A DNA stretch of 19,945 nucleotides from DASWNP01 sp035537095. Lineage in GTDB: Bacteria > Acidobacteriota > Blastocatellia > Pyrinomonadales > Pyrinomonadaceae. Positions 1 to 7,022 of the stretch are shown piece after piece. Position 1 is the stretch's first letter. Every line of letters starts with the position of its first letter. The translations under genes and the position numbers were made by a program. The notes under the pieces are model-generated. The model searched no databases, was not told the DNA's origin, and saw only the letters and a program-made list of their open reading frames with translations. Location of the stretch: contig DATLMV010000002.1 in assembly GCA_035537095.1 (NCBI GenBank), positions 1 to 19,945 of the forward strand, written 5' to 3'.

Positions 1-22
1 CGGTCATTGATTTCATAAAGAC

Positions 23-103
23 GGTGAATAGTAAATGGTGAATAGTAAATGGTGGATTGTGAAAGCGATTTATCCATTTACCATTTACGATTGACCATTT
101 ACT
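23..103. repeat. Imperfect palindrome of short tandem repeats at the 3' end of the ABC exporter gene
   Basis: Two perfect tandem copies of GGTGAATAGTAAAT occupy 23-36 and 37-50, with a decayed third copy at 51-64. The arm 30-57 is complementary to 76-103 with about five mismatches in 28 nt, leaving an 18-nt loop. The right arm runs into the exporter gene: its last six codons (LVNGQS) and its TAA stop are made of repeat sequence. It could act as a transcript-end hairpin for the minus-strand gene, but no T-tract supports a classical terminator. Confidence 0.75.
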
Positions 104-1902
104 AGTTCTGCCTCCTCTTCCTCGTCGGCGAATTGCAGTTCGTAGAGATGCCTGTAGATGCCGCCGTGCGCGAGTAGTTCGGCGTGCTTGCCGCGCTCGA
201 CGATGCGCCCGCGCTCCATGACGACAATTTGGTCGGCGCGGCGGACGGTCGAGAGACGATGCGCGATGACGAGCGTCGTGCGTCCGGTCGTCAGGTTGGC
301 TAGTGCCTTCTGCACGAGACGTTCGGATTCGGCGTCGAGCGCGGAGGTCGCTTCGTCCAAGACGAGCACGGAAGCATCGGCGAGGACGGCGCGCGCGATG
401 GCGAGGCGTTGACGCTGGCCGCCCGAGAGAAAGATGCCGCGCTCGCCGACGATGGTGTCGTAACCGGCGGGCAGTTCCATGATGAAGTCGTGCGCGAAGG
501 CGATACGCGCGGCGCGTTCGATGTCGGCTTCGGTGGCAGCGGGACGGCTGTAAGAGATGTTGTAGCGCACGGTGTCGTTGAAGAGCACGGTCTCCTGCGT
601 GACGATGGCGATGTGGCTGCGGAGACTTCCGACGCGCGCGTCGCGGAGGTCTGTGCCGTCCCATGTGACCGTGCCGGAGACGGGGTCGTGGAAGCGCGGA
701 ATCAGTTTCGTGAGCGTTGATTTGCCGCCGCCCGATTCGCCGACGAGCGCGATCATCTGTCCGGCGGGGATGCGCAACGTGACGTTTTGCAGCACGCGTC
801 GTTCTTCGTTCGCGTAGCCGAAGGAGACATCGCGCAACTCGATTGAGTCGCGGAGCGCGGGGAGTTCGCGGGCGTCGGGTCGTTCTTTGATTTCGGCGTG
901 CTCGTCCATCACTTCCCAGACGTGGCGGACGGCGGCGAGCGCCTGTTCCATGCCGTTATGCAGGCGCGAGAGCTTGCGCATCGGGTCGTAGCTGCGGAAG
1001 AGAAAGAAGAGGAAGGCGATGAACTGCGCGCTCGCCATGTGGCCGAGCATAATCTCCCGCTGGCCGAAATAGAGCAGCACGACGACGGCGAGGACGCCGA
1101 TCATCTCGATGGTCGGCGGCGCGAAACCGTTGATCTTGGCGGTGCGCAGGTTGGCGTGCATAATCTGCTGCGCGACCGTGTGGAAACGCTTTCGCTCGCG
1201 CGCTTCGGCGTTGTAGGCTTTGACGATGGTCTGATTAGCCAGAGCCTCCTGCGCCGTGTCAACGAGACGCTGGCCGCCCTCGAAAGTCTCGCGCGAGAGA
1301 TGCCGGAGCGTGCGCCCGAAGCGCGCGGTCAGCCAGCCGACGACGGGCGCGATAATCAGCGAGCCGAGCGTCAGACGCCAAGAGTAATAGAACGAAGCGG
1401 AGAGGAAAGCGACGAGCGTGAAACTCTCGCGCAGCATGTCGCGCAGCGTGTGCGCGACGGCGATCTCGATGGCGGTCGCGGAGGCGACGAGACGCGAGAC
1501 AAGGTAGTTTGTCCGGTGTCGCTCGAAGAAGTCGGCGGATTGCGCGTGCAGGTGCGAGTACATGTCTTCGCGCAGGCGGAGCACCGATTCCTGCCCGACG
1601 CGCGCCATCAGGTAGGTCGAAAAATATTCGGCGAAGCCTTTGACAACCGTGAAGACGACGAGAAAGATAGCGATGGAACGCCACGCGCCGAGTCCCGATT
1701 CGGGAATAAAACGTTGCAAACCGAAGAGGGTTGGGGTACGTTGCGCTGTGTTGTCGCTGCTCAGGGCTTGGTCGAAAATCGGGACGACGAGCGCGCCGAT
1801 TGCGCTCTCCAACAGACCGACGGCGAGCATCGCGCAGGTGGCGAGCGTGAATTTGCCCCAATGCGGCTTGAGGTATTCGAGTAGTCTCCGTAAGTCGTGC
1901 AT
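85..1902 (-). CDS. MsbA-type ABC exporter (fused permease and ATPase, lipid or drug exporter)
   Basis: This is a half-transporter that would dimerise in the inner membrane and use ATP to flip or export a lipid, peptide or drug. Residues of about 15-310 form the six-helix ABC exporter membrane domain, and residues 350-600 the nucleotide-binding domain. All ATPase motifs are intact: Walker A GESGGGKST at 388-396, signature LSGGQ at 492-496, Walker B ending in catalytic Glu517, and switch His548. The 605-residue length fits MsbA/LmrA-like proteins. I chose ATG at 1902; a TTG three codons upstream (1911) is possible, and neither has a clear ribosome binding site. A good promoter lies at 1977-2006. 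The C-terminal six residues come from an intergenic repeat, so the original C-terminus was probably different. The substrate cannot be told from sequence; lipid A flipping is one option only. Confidence 0.93.
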   Translation of the reverse strand: MHDLRRLLEYLKPHWGKFTLATCAMLAVGLLESAIGALVVPIFDQALSSDNTAQRTPTLFGLQRFIPESGLGAWRSIAIFLVVFTVVKGFAEYFSTYLMARVGQESVLRLREDMYSHLHAQSADFFERHRTNYLVSRLVASATAIEIAVAHTLRDMLRESFTLVAFLSASFYYSWRLTLGSLIIAPVVGWLTARFGRTLRHLSRETFEGGQRLVDTAQEALANQTIVKAYNAEARERKRFHTVAQQIMHANLRTAKINGFAPPTIEMIGVLAVVVLLYFGQREIMLGHMASAQFIAFLFFLFRSYDPMRKLSRLHNGMEQALAAVRHVWEVMDEHAEIKERPDARELPALRDSIELRDVSFGYANEERRVLQNVTLRIPAGQMIALVGESGGGKSTLTKLIPRFHDPVSGTVTWDGTDLRDARVGSLRSHIAIVTQETVLFNDTVRYNISYSRPAATEADIERAARIAFAHDFIMELPAGYDTIVGERGIFLSGGQRQRLAIARAVLADASVLVLDEATSALDAESERLVQKALANLTTGRTTLVIAHRLSTVRRADQIVVMERGRIVERGKHAELLAHGGIYRHLYELQFADEEEEAELVNGQS

Positions 1903-1976
1903 TATGACCAAAGCGCGCCCGTCAGTTCGTCGGCAGGTGGGAAGGATTCGACGCCGTTCGTCAACAGTAAATCGAA

Positions 1977-2006
1977 ACTATACGTACCGACTCGCGGCGG
2001 CGTCAA
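1977..2006 (-). promoter_or_regulatory. Sigma-70-type promoter for the ABC exporter
   Basis: On the minus strand, TTGACG (2006-2001) and TATAGT (1982-1977) are separated by 18 nt. The match is five of six bases in each box. It would give a leader of roughly 70 nt before the ATG at 1902. Confidence 0.6.
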
Positions 2007-2065
2007 GCATCAGGCAGCGACCCGGTAAATGACGCGGGCGGCGTCGCCCGTCGCCGACAAAAGCT

Positions 2066-2092
2066 TTGAGTGCGCCGCAGTTGCGCTATAAT
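2066..2092 (+). promoter_or_regulatory. Candidate promoter for the response regulator gene
   Basis: A perfect TATAAT lies at 2087-2092, with TTGAGT at 2066-2071 as a weak -35 box at a short 15-nt spacing. It is divergent from the exporter promoter about 60 bp away, so the two genes share a small regulatory region. Confidence 0.45.
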
Positions 2093-2166
2093 CGGAAGGC
2101 TCAAACCAGATTTCGCCGGAAACGTTTCGGGAACGGATACGGACAGACACGGGAACAAAAACCAAC

Positions 2167-2886
2167 GTGAGTCGAAGACTGCTGATTGCTGACGATGACG
2201 ACGAGATGCGCCTCCTGCTGGCCGAATATTTTCGGCGGCTCGGTTACGAGGTCGAAGAACGCGAAAGCGGCGCGGAGGCTCTGACTCCCGCGCTCTCGAA
2301 CAATTTCGACTGCTTCATTTTCGACGTTTCGATGCCGGGCATGAGCGGCCTCGAACTGCTGCGGCGCGTGCGCGAGCACGGCCTCAAAACGCCCGCCATG
2401 TTTTTGACGGCGCACACCGCCGTTGACGATAAGGTCGCGGGCTTTCAGGCAGGCGCGGACGATTACCTTGCGAAGCCTTTCAGCCCGCGCGAACTCGAAG
2501 TGCGGGTCGAGTCGCTGCTGCGGCGGGCCGGAACGTGGGAGACCGAGACGAGCGCGGAGAAGCCCGCCGAAGGCGGCGAGCAACGCTTCGAGGTCGGCGA
2601 ACTCGTGATAGATAAACGACGCCATGAGGTGACGCTCGCAGGCCAGCGCGTCGAACTCACCCCGCTCGAATTTCATATCCTCGAACGTCTGGCGAGCGAG
2701 CCGGGTCGCGCTTGGTCGCGCAACGATTTGCTCGACGAAGTTTGGAGCACCGAGTACGAAGGTTATCAACGCAACGTTGACCCGCACATCAATCGCTTGC
2801 GACGAAAAATCGAAACCGACCCCAAGAATCCGCGCTACGTGCTGACCGTGCGTGGCGTCGGCTACAAACTGAACGAAACGCCATGA
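2167..2886 (+). CDS. OmpR/PhoB-family two-component response regulator
   Basis: This is a cytoplasmic DNA-binding regulator activated by phosphorylation. The receiver domain (about 3-118) has the acidic pocket at Asp9-Asp12, phospho-acceptor Asp53 followed by MPG, the switch Thr81, and Lys103 in the KPF motif. Residues 140-236 form a winged-helix OmpR-type output domain, ending in the family's RGVGYKL hairpin. The 239-residue length is normal. The start is a GTG at 2167, just after an A-rich stretch; there is no clear ribosome binding site. Its stop overlaps the next start as ATGA, so it is probably co-translated with the secreted propeller protein. No histidine kinase sits beside it, so it is an orphan here, and its partner and target genes are unknown. 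Confidence 0.95.
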   Translation: MSRRLLIADDDDEMRLLLAEYFRRLGYEVEERESGAEALTPALSNNFDCFIFDVSMPGMSGLELLRRVREHGLKTPAMFLTAHTAVDDKVAGFQAGADDYLAKPFSPRELEVRVESLLRRAGTWETETSAEKPAEGGEQRFEVGELVIDKRRHEVTLAGQRVELTPLEFHILERLASEPGRAWSRNDLLDEVWSTEYEGYQRNVDPHINRLRRKIETDPKNPRYVLTVRGVGYKLNETP

Positions 2887-4526
2887 AACAGACCCTTCGC
2901 CCCTCTCTCGCCCTGTCCCTCCTCGTCGCCTGCGCCTGCCTGACGCTCGCGCCCACCTCTTCCGCGCAACGCCGACGCCCGCGCCCGCCGCGCACCCCGC
3001 CCGCGACGACGCAGACGCAAGAGACGACACAGCCCGCGCGCACGGGCGAAGCGCAAACGGCGTCAACCTCCATCTTGATACGCTGGCGCGGGACGGCGGA
3101 TGTCGAGCGTTATCGTTTGCAGGTGGCGCGCGACGCCGAGTTCAACGACATCGTTTTCGACAGCGCCGTGACGGGCCGCGAACATCGCGTCACGGGTCTT
3201 GCGCCCGGTTCTTATTTCTGGCACGTTGCGCCCGCCGCCGGGGAGACGGGGCGTTATTCGAGTCCCGCGCCGATTCAGGTGGTCGCTGGCCCCGCGAGCG
3301 CGGGGGCGACAGTCGCGACGCCGACGGCGGCCAACGTCATCATCGCGTCGAACAACGTCGGCTGGCGCACGGCGACGGGGGAGGTCGCGCGGCTCGCCGC
3401 CGCGAATCTGCGCGCGGGGAAGGGCGCGGATTTTGTCGGCGTCAACACGGGCGGCACGGTCTATGCGCTCGACGGCGCGACGGGCGTCGCGCTCTGGGTG
3501 ACGCGCTTTCGTCCGGGCGCGGCGGGCGGTGGACAGGCGAACGCAGAAGCGAACGCAACGACCGCCGTCACGTTTCCGCCGCTCGTCGTGCGCGCGGGCG
3601 AAACGTCCAACATCGTCGCGGCTTATGAAGGAGGCGTGAGAGCCTTGCGCGGCGAGACGGGGCGCGAGGTTTGGCGCGCGGCTTTGGGCGCGGGCAGCGC
3701 CGTGAGCGGCATCACGTTTGATTTCGACGGCGACGGGAAGACGGAGATCGTCGTCGCCGCCGGGAGCCCCTCGACGCTCTACATCCTCGACTCCGAGACG
3801 GGGCGCACGCTGGCCGAAACCAAACTCGAAGGAAACGTCGTCGGCAGTCCCGCGCCTTACACTTCGGCGGCGATGCGCGGCGTCGTCGTCTCGCTCGACA
3901 ACTCGACGGTTGACCTCCGCAACATCAAGGGCGAGTCCGTCAAGTCGGTCAAGCTCGATGCGCCGGTAACGACCGCGCCGCTCGTCATCCCTTCGAGTCA
4001 CGGGTTGATTATGACGGTCGGGACGGAGAAGGGACTCGACGCGCTCAACGCCGACGAGTTGCGACCGATTGGCAGGATTGCCACCGAGGGCGACACCGTG
4101 CGCGGGACGCTCGTCGGGTCTGACCTCGACGGCGACGGGATGCAGGAGATAATTATGGTGACGCGGCAGGGGCGCGTCGCGGTCGTGGGAACGGGCGACG
4201 GGAAGATCAAGTGGTTCGCCGAGGGCGCGACGGACGCGAGCGCGGCTTCGCTGGCCGACGTGAACGGCGACGGCGTGCTGGATGTGCTCGTTCCGGCGGG
4301 CTCGCTCTTCGCCGTCGGTTTTTCGGGGCGCGACGGTTCGCTCATCTGGCGGGCCGAAGAGGATGGCGGCAGACCGCTTCCGCCGCGTCCGGCGGATTCG
4401 ATGCGCTCACTCACCGTCGCTCCGGCGACGGGCGACGGCGGCTTCGTCGTCGGCGGCGAGCCTTCGCGCGTCGGCCTTCGCGCCGTCGAACTTCCCAAAG
4501 GCGCGGTCAAGACCGCCGCGAACTGA
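2883..4526 (+). CDS. Secreted fibronectin-III / FG-GAP beta-propeller protein
   Basis: The protein has 547 residues. An N-terminal signal peptide (1-28, likely cut after SSA) is followed by a Pro/Arg/Thr-rich linker, and then a fibronectin-III-like module at about 57-130 with the GLAPGSYFWHV strand pattern. The rest (about 145-545) is a repetitive beta-propeller. It contains PQQ-like blades (VYALDGATG, LYILDSETG) and FG-GAP calcium-type loops (DFDGDGKTE, DLDGDGMQE, DVNGDGVLD). Proteins of this kind are exported and usually serve in surface binding or as structural scaffolds; no catalytic residues are evident. A LVAC sequence at 14-17 resembles a lipobox but lies within the hydrophobic core, so signal peptidase I processing is more likely. 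The 4-nt overlap with the upstream regulator gene suggests coupled translation. Confidence 0.88.
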   Translation: MKQTLRPSLALSLLVACACLTLAPTSSAQRRRPRPPRTPPATTQTQETTQPARTGEAQTASTSILIRWRGTADVERYRLQVARDAEFNDIVFDSAVTGREHRVTGLAPGSYFWHVAPAAGETGRYSSPAPIQVVAGPASAGATVATPTAANVIIASNNVGWRTATGEVARLAAANLRAGKGADFVGVNTGGTVYALDGATGVALWVTRFRPGAAGGGQANAEANATTAVTFPPLVVRAGETSNIVAAYEGGVRALRGETGREVWRAALGAGSAVSGITFDFDGDGKTEIVVAAGSPSTLYILDSETGRTLAETKLEGNVVGSPAPYTSAAMRGVVVSLDNSTVDLRNIKGESVKSVKLDAPVTTAPLVIPSSHGLIMTVGTEKGLDALNADELRPIGRIATEGDTVRGTLVGSDLDGDGMQEIIMVTRQGRVAVVGTGDGKIKWFAEGATDASAASLADVNGDGVLDVLVPAGSLFAVGFSGRDGSLIWRAEEDGGRPLPPRPADSMRSLTVAPATGDGGFVVGGEPSRVGLRAVELPKGAVKTAAN

Positions 4527-4579
4527 AGCGATGAGGCCGGATAAAATCTTGAGAACTTGAGTGCTGAATAAAATCCTTT

Positions 4580-4802
4580 AGAAGCTGTTTGGACATAGGT
4601 ATTTTGTCCCGTAGGGACTATTGACAGTAGCCCGGCGATTTATCGCCGGGACTCGAGCAATCATGCTTCCAGTCCCGTAGGGACGACTGAGGGAAGCATT
4701 CAGCCGTCCCTACGGGACTCAAAAAACACTCTCCGATGGTTCCCAGCGATAAATCGCCGAGCTATTATCACAAGTCCCTGCGGGACTTCTAAAACTGCCT
4801 CT
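4580..4802. repeat. Nested palindromic REP/MITE-like element
   Basis: This 223-bp intergenic element is built symmetrically. Near-terminal inverted repeats (AGAAGCTGTTT at 4580-4590; the complement of 4792-4802 matches 9 of 11) flank copies of two palindromes. GTCCCGTAGGGAC lies at 4606-4618 and 4672-4684, in inverted form at 4706-4718, and as a variant at 4773-4787. CCCGGCGAT-TT-ATCGCCGGG lies at 4631-4650, with a decayed partner near 4742-4761. The centre is a perfect 15-bp inverted repeat (4671-4685 with 4705-4719) around a 19-nt loop. The layout is that of a REPIN-like or non-autonomous element. No transposase gene is in the window. Confidence 0.8.
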
Positions 4803-4817
4803 TAGCGGCGTGAACGA

Positions 4818-4967
4818 ATGATTTGGACAATCGCGGCGGTGCTCTTTGTCGTCTGGCTGGCGGGGCTGGCGTTGGGGAAGGGCGGTTTTTTACATATCCT
4901 TCTGTTGTGTGCCGTCGCCATCGCCGTCGTGCAGTTGGTCGCACGTTATCGCGCCGCGCAAGGTTAG
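4818..4967 (+). CDS. Lmo0937-like small membrane protein (49 aa)
   Basis: An open frame of 49 codons begins MIWTIAAVLFVVWLAGL and ends ARYRAAQG. It has two hydrophobic segments (about 2-19 and 24-42) around a short Gly-Lys-Gly-Gly turn. The length, the MxWTIA start and the GGF(I/L)HILL second helix match the small Lmo0937-family membrane proteins, which are widespread and of unknown function. It starts only 15 nt after the palindromic element, so that element may affect its expression. No clear ribosome binding site is visible. The sequence match is good; the function is unknown. Confidence 0.75.
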   Translation: MIWTIAAVLFVVWLAGLALGKGGFLHILLLCAVAIAVVQLVARYRAAQG

Positions 4968-5250
4968 ACGGAGAAGTTTCCCGCACCCGTAATCCACACG
5001 GCGGACGGAGGCTGCGGAAAGTTTCGCGCGGCCTTTTTCGCTTTAGAAGGTAGGGAAGCGGTGCTGCCGACGAGTTTATTCAAGCCGGTTATCGGTTCAT
5101 TTGAAATCTCTCCCATCAAACAGTTGAATCGAAGGCGCGGCAACTGGCGAGCGCGCGGCGCGCATCCATAATTCGACAGGAGCATTCTCCGGCGCGTCGC
5201 GCTCGCCCCTGACGCCGCGCGCTTTTCCGTATCCCTTCATCCTTTTCCAC
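4968..5250. other. Intergenic spacer with nothing recognised
   Basis: This spacer of about 280 bp before the OmpA-family gene holds no credible gene, and I found no convincing promoter or terminator. An antisense frame exists, but it has neither protein-like composition nor a ribosome binding site. Confidence 0.4.
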
Positions 5251-5265
5251 AAGGAGTCAGGCAGT

Positions 5266-6858
5266 ATGAATACTTCACGCTCTCCTTTCGCACGCACGCT
5301 TTTTCTCGCGGCCATCGCCGCAACTTTGATTTCGGGTGTATTGGTCAACGTCACGGCGCAGAGCGACATGCGTCGGCAGACGGTCGCCGTCACCTATCCT
5401 CTGGACGAGACGGTGACGGTCAAATTTCGCGGCACGACGCGCCTGCCGCGTCTGAGCGGCGAAGCTAAAATCAGCCGTTCGGGACGACGCGGCACGCGCG
5501 TCGAGTTGGAGATCAAGAACCTCCCGCGCGCCTTCGAACTCGGCAGCATCTACACGACTTACGTCCTCTGGGCCATCTCGCCCGAAGGCCGCGTGGACAA
5601 TCTGGCCGAAGTCAAAAGGGGCGGCAGCTTCATCGTCAACTCGAAGGTGGACGCGACGACGCCTCTGCAAACCTTCGCGCTCATCGTCACCGCCGAACCG
5701 CACTTCCTCGTGCGCGGGCCGAGCCACATGGTCGTCCTCGAAAACCTCCCGCCGCGCGACCCCGGCAACGCCAGCGTCGCCACCGTCAACGTCCAGTACA
5801 TCGGCAACACCAGCGACTATTTCAAAGACCCGCGCGTGCCCGATCTGGCCGACCGCGACTACGTTAACACTCCCGTCTCGCTGCTCGGCGCGCGGCAGGC
5901 CATCCAACTCGCGCGCTTTGCCGGTGGCGAGCGCGACGCTACGACCGAGTTGCAGGAGGCGCGCGACGCGCTTGAGCAGGCGGAGAATGCTTGGCGTCTG
6001 AAACAGGCGGACGAAGAAGTTGATGCACAGGCGCGACGCGCGACGAGTTTGGGAGCGCGCGCCGAAGAGGTGGCCGAAGCACGCCGCGCCGCACGCCAGC
6101 GTCGTGAAGAGATCACGCGCCGCGACGCCGCCGTCCGCGAAGCCGAGGAGAACGCCTCGAACGCCACGCAGCGCATTGAAGAACTCCGCACCGCCTTGCA
6201 GCGCGAAGAACAGGCGCGCGTCCTCGCCGAACGCGACGCCGCCAACGCCAATCAACAGTTGCGCGACCTGCGCTCCGAAGTGGCACGCCTGCGCGACGAG
6301 TTGCAGCAAGTCCGCACCGACTCCGAACAGGCGCGCATCCAACTCGCGCGCATCGAGGGCGAACGACGCGCGGAGGAGACGCGCCGCGCCGCCGAAAACC
6401 GCGCCGCACAGCAACGCGAAACCGCCTCCGCGCTCAAACAGACGCTCGCCCGCTACGGCACGGTGCGCGAAACCGCGCGCGGGCTCGTCCTCGTCCTCCC
6501 CGATTCGCTCTGGGCCGGAGCGCGCATCGCCGATCTCTCTTCGAGCGCGGCCTCGACCGTCGAACCGCTGGCCGCGTTGCTCGCCAACAATCCCGACTAT
6601 CAAGTGGTCATCGAAGTCTTCACGGACAATCGCGGCGACGAGACGACGCTGCAAAGGCTCACGCAGGATCGCGCCGAAGCTCTGGCCGGACGACTCGTCG
6701 CGGCGGGCGTTGACAGCGCGCGAATCCGCGCCAACGGCATGGGCGCGGCCAACCCGGTCGCCTCCAACGCCAAGCCCTCCACGCGCCTCCGCAATCGCCG
6801 CACGGAGATCACGCTCGTCCCCGCCGACACATCAGCCAGCGACCGGAGCCAAAACTGA
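5266..6858 (+). CDS. OmpA-family envelope protein with central coiled coil
   Basis: This 530-residue exported protein probably anchors to peptidoglycan. A signal peptide (1-31, cut near VTA-QS) precedes an unrecognised beta-rich domain (about 35-200) and a long Ala/Glu/Arg-rich coiled coil (about 215-395). The C-terminal OmpA-like domain (about 405-523) follows. In it, VFTDNRGDETTLQRLTQDRA and the NGMGAANPVASN and RLRNRRTEI motifs match the peptidoglycan-binding OmpA/MotB fold. The start is supported by AAGGAG at 5251-5256, 9 nt before the ATG. The coiled coil may bridge the periplasm between the N-terminal domain and the cell wall. The gene stands alone; a heptamer-repeat palindrome follows it. 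The domain call is secure; the N-terminal function is unknown. Confidence 0.9.
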   Translation: MNTSRSPFARTLFLAAIAATLISGVLVNVTAQSDMRRQTVAVTYPLDETVTVKFRGTTRLPRLSGEAKISRSGRRGTRVELEIKNLPRAFELGSIYTTYVLWAISPEGRVDNLAEVKRGGSFIVNSKVDATTPLQTFALIVTAEPHFLVRGPSHMVVLENLPPRDPGNASVATVNVQYIGNTSDYFKDPRVPDLADRDYVNTPVSLLGARQAIQLARFAGGERDATTELQEARDALEQAENAWRLKQADEEVDAQARRATSLGARAEEVAEARRAARQRREEITRRDAAVREAEENASNATQRIEELRTALQREEQARVLAERDAANANQQLRDLRSEVARLRDELQQVRTDSEQARIQLARIEGERRAEETRRAAENRAAQQRETASALKQTLARYGTVRETARGLVLVLPDSLWAGARIADLSSSAASTVEPLAALLANNPDYQVVIEVFTDNRGDETTLQRLTQDRAEALAGRLVAAGVDSARIRANGMGAANPVASNAKPSTRLRNRRTEITLVPADTSASDRSQN

Positions 6859-6863
6859 AAATA

Positions 6864-7015
6864 GTGACGAGTGACAAGTGACGAGTGACGAGCAAGAAGA
6901 AGTTATCAGTGATGAGACGAGTTGATGAGTTAAAGACAAAGGTTTTTAACTTCTCACCTATGAGTTATCATCAATCACTTTTCTGACTTGTCACTTGTCA
7001 CCCGTCACTTGTCGC
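6864..7015. repeat. Inverted arrays of 7-nt repeats
   Basis: Four heptamers of the form GTGACRA lie at 6864-6891. Four complementary heptamers (TTGTCAC, TTGTCAC, CCGTCAC, TTGTCGC) lie at 6988-7015, giving a 28-bp imperfect stem. The interior (6900-6980) contains further related words such as AGTTATCA and GATGAG. The right array ends 7 nt before the start codon of the histidine kinase, so it forms the whole near-upstream leader of that gene. Confidence 0.8.
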
Positions 7016-7022
7016 TGTTTTT

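Noticed and set aside
2922..2933. Lipobox-like LVAC in the FG-GAP protein
   Set aside because: The Cys lies in the middle of the hydrophobic core, and a better signal peptidase I site follows at SSA-Q.
4606..4787. GTCCCGTAGGGAC palindromes as operators for a regulator
   Set aside because: The mirror arrangement with near-terminal inverted repeats fits a repeat element better than a set of operators.
4964..5185. Antisense frame in the spacer before the OmpA gene
   Set aside because: No ribosome binding site, no recognisable domain and mixed composition; it overlaps the end of the small membrane-protein gene.
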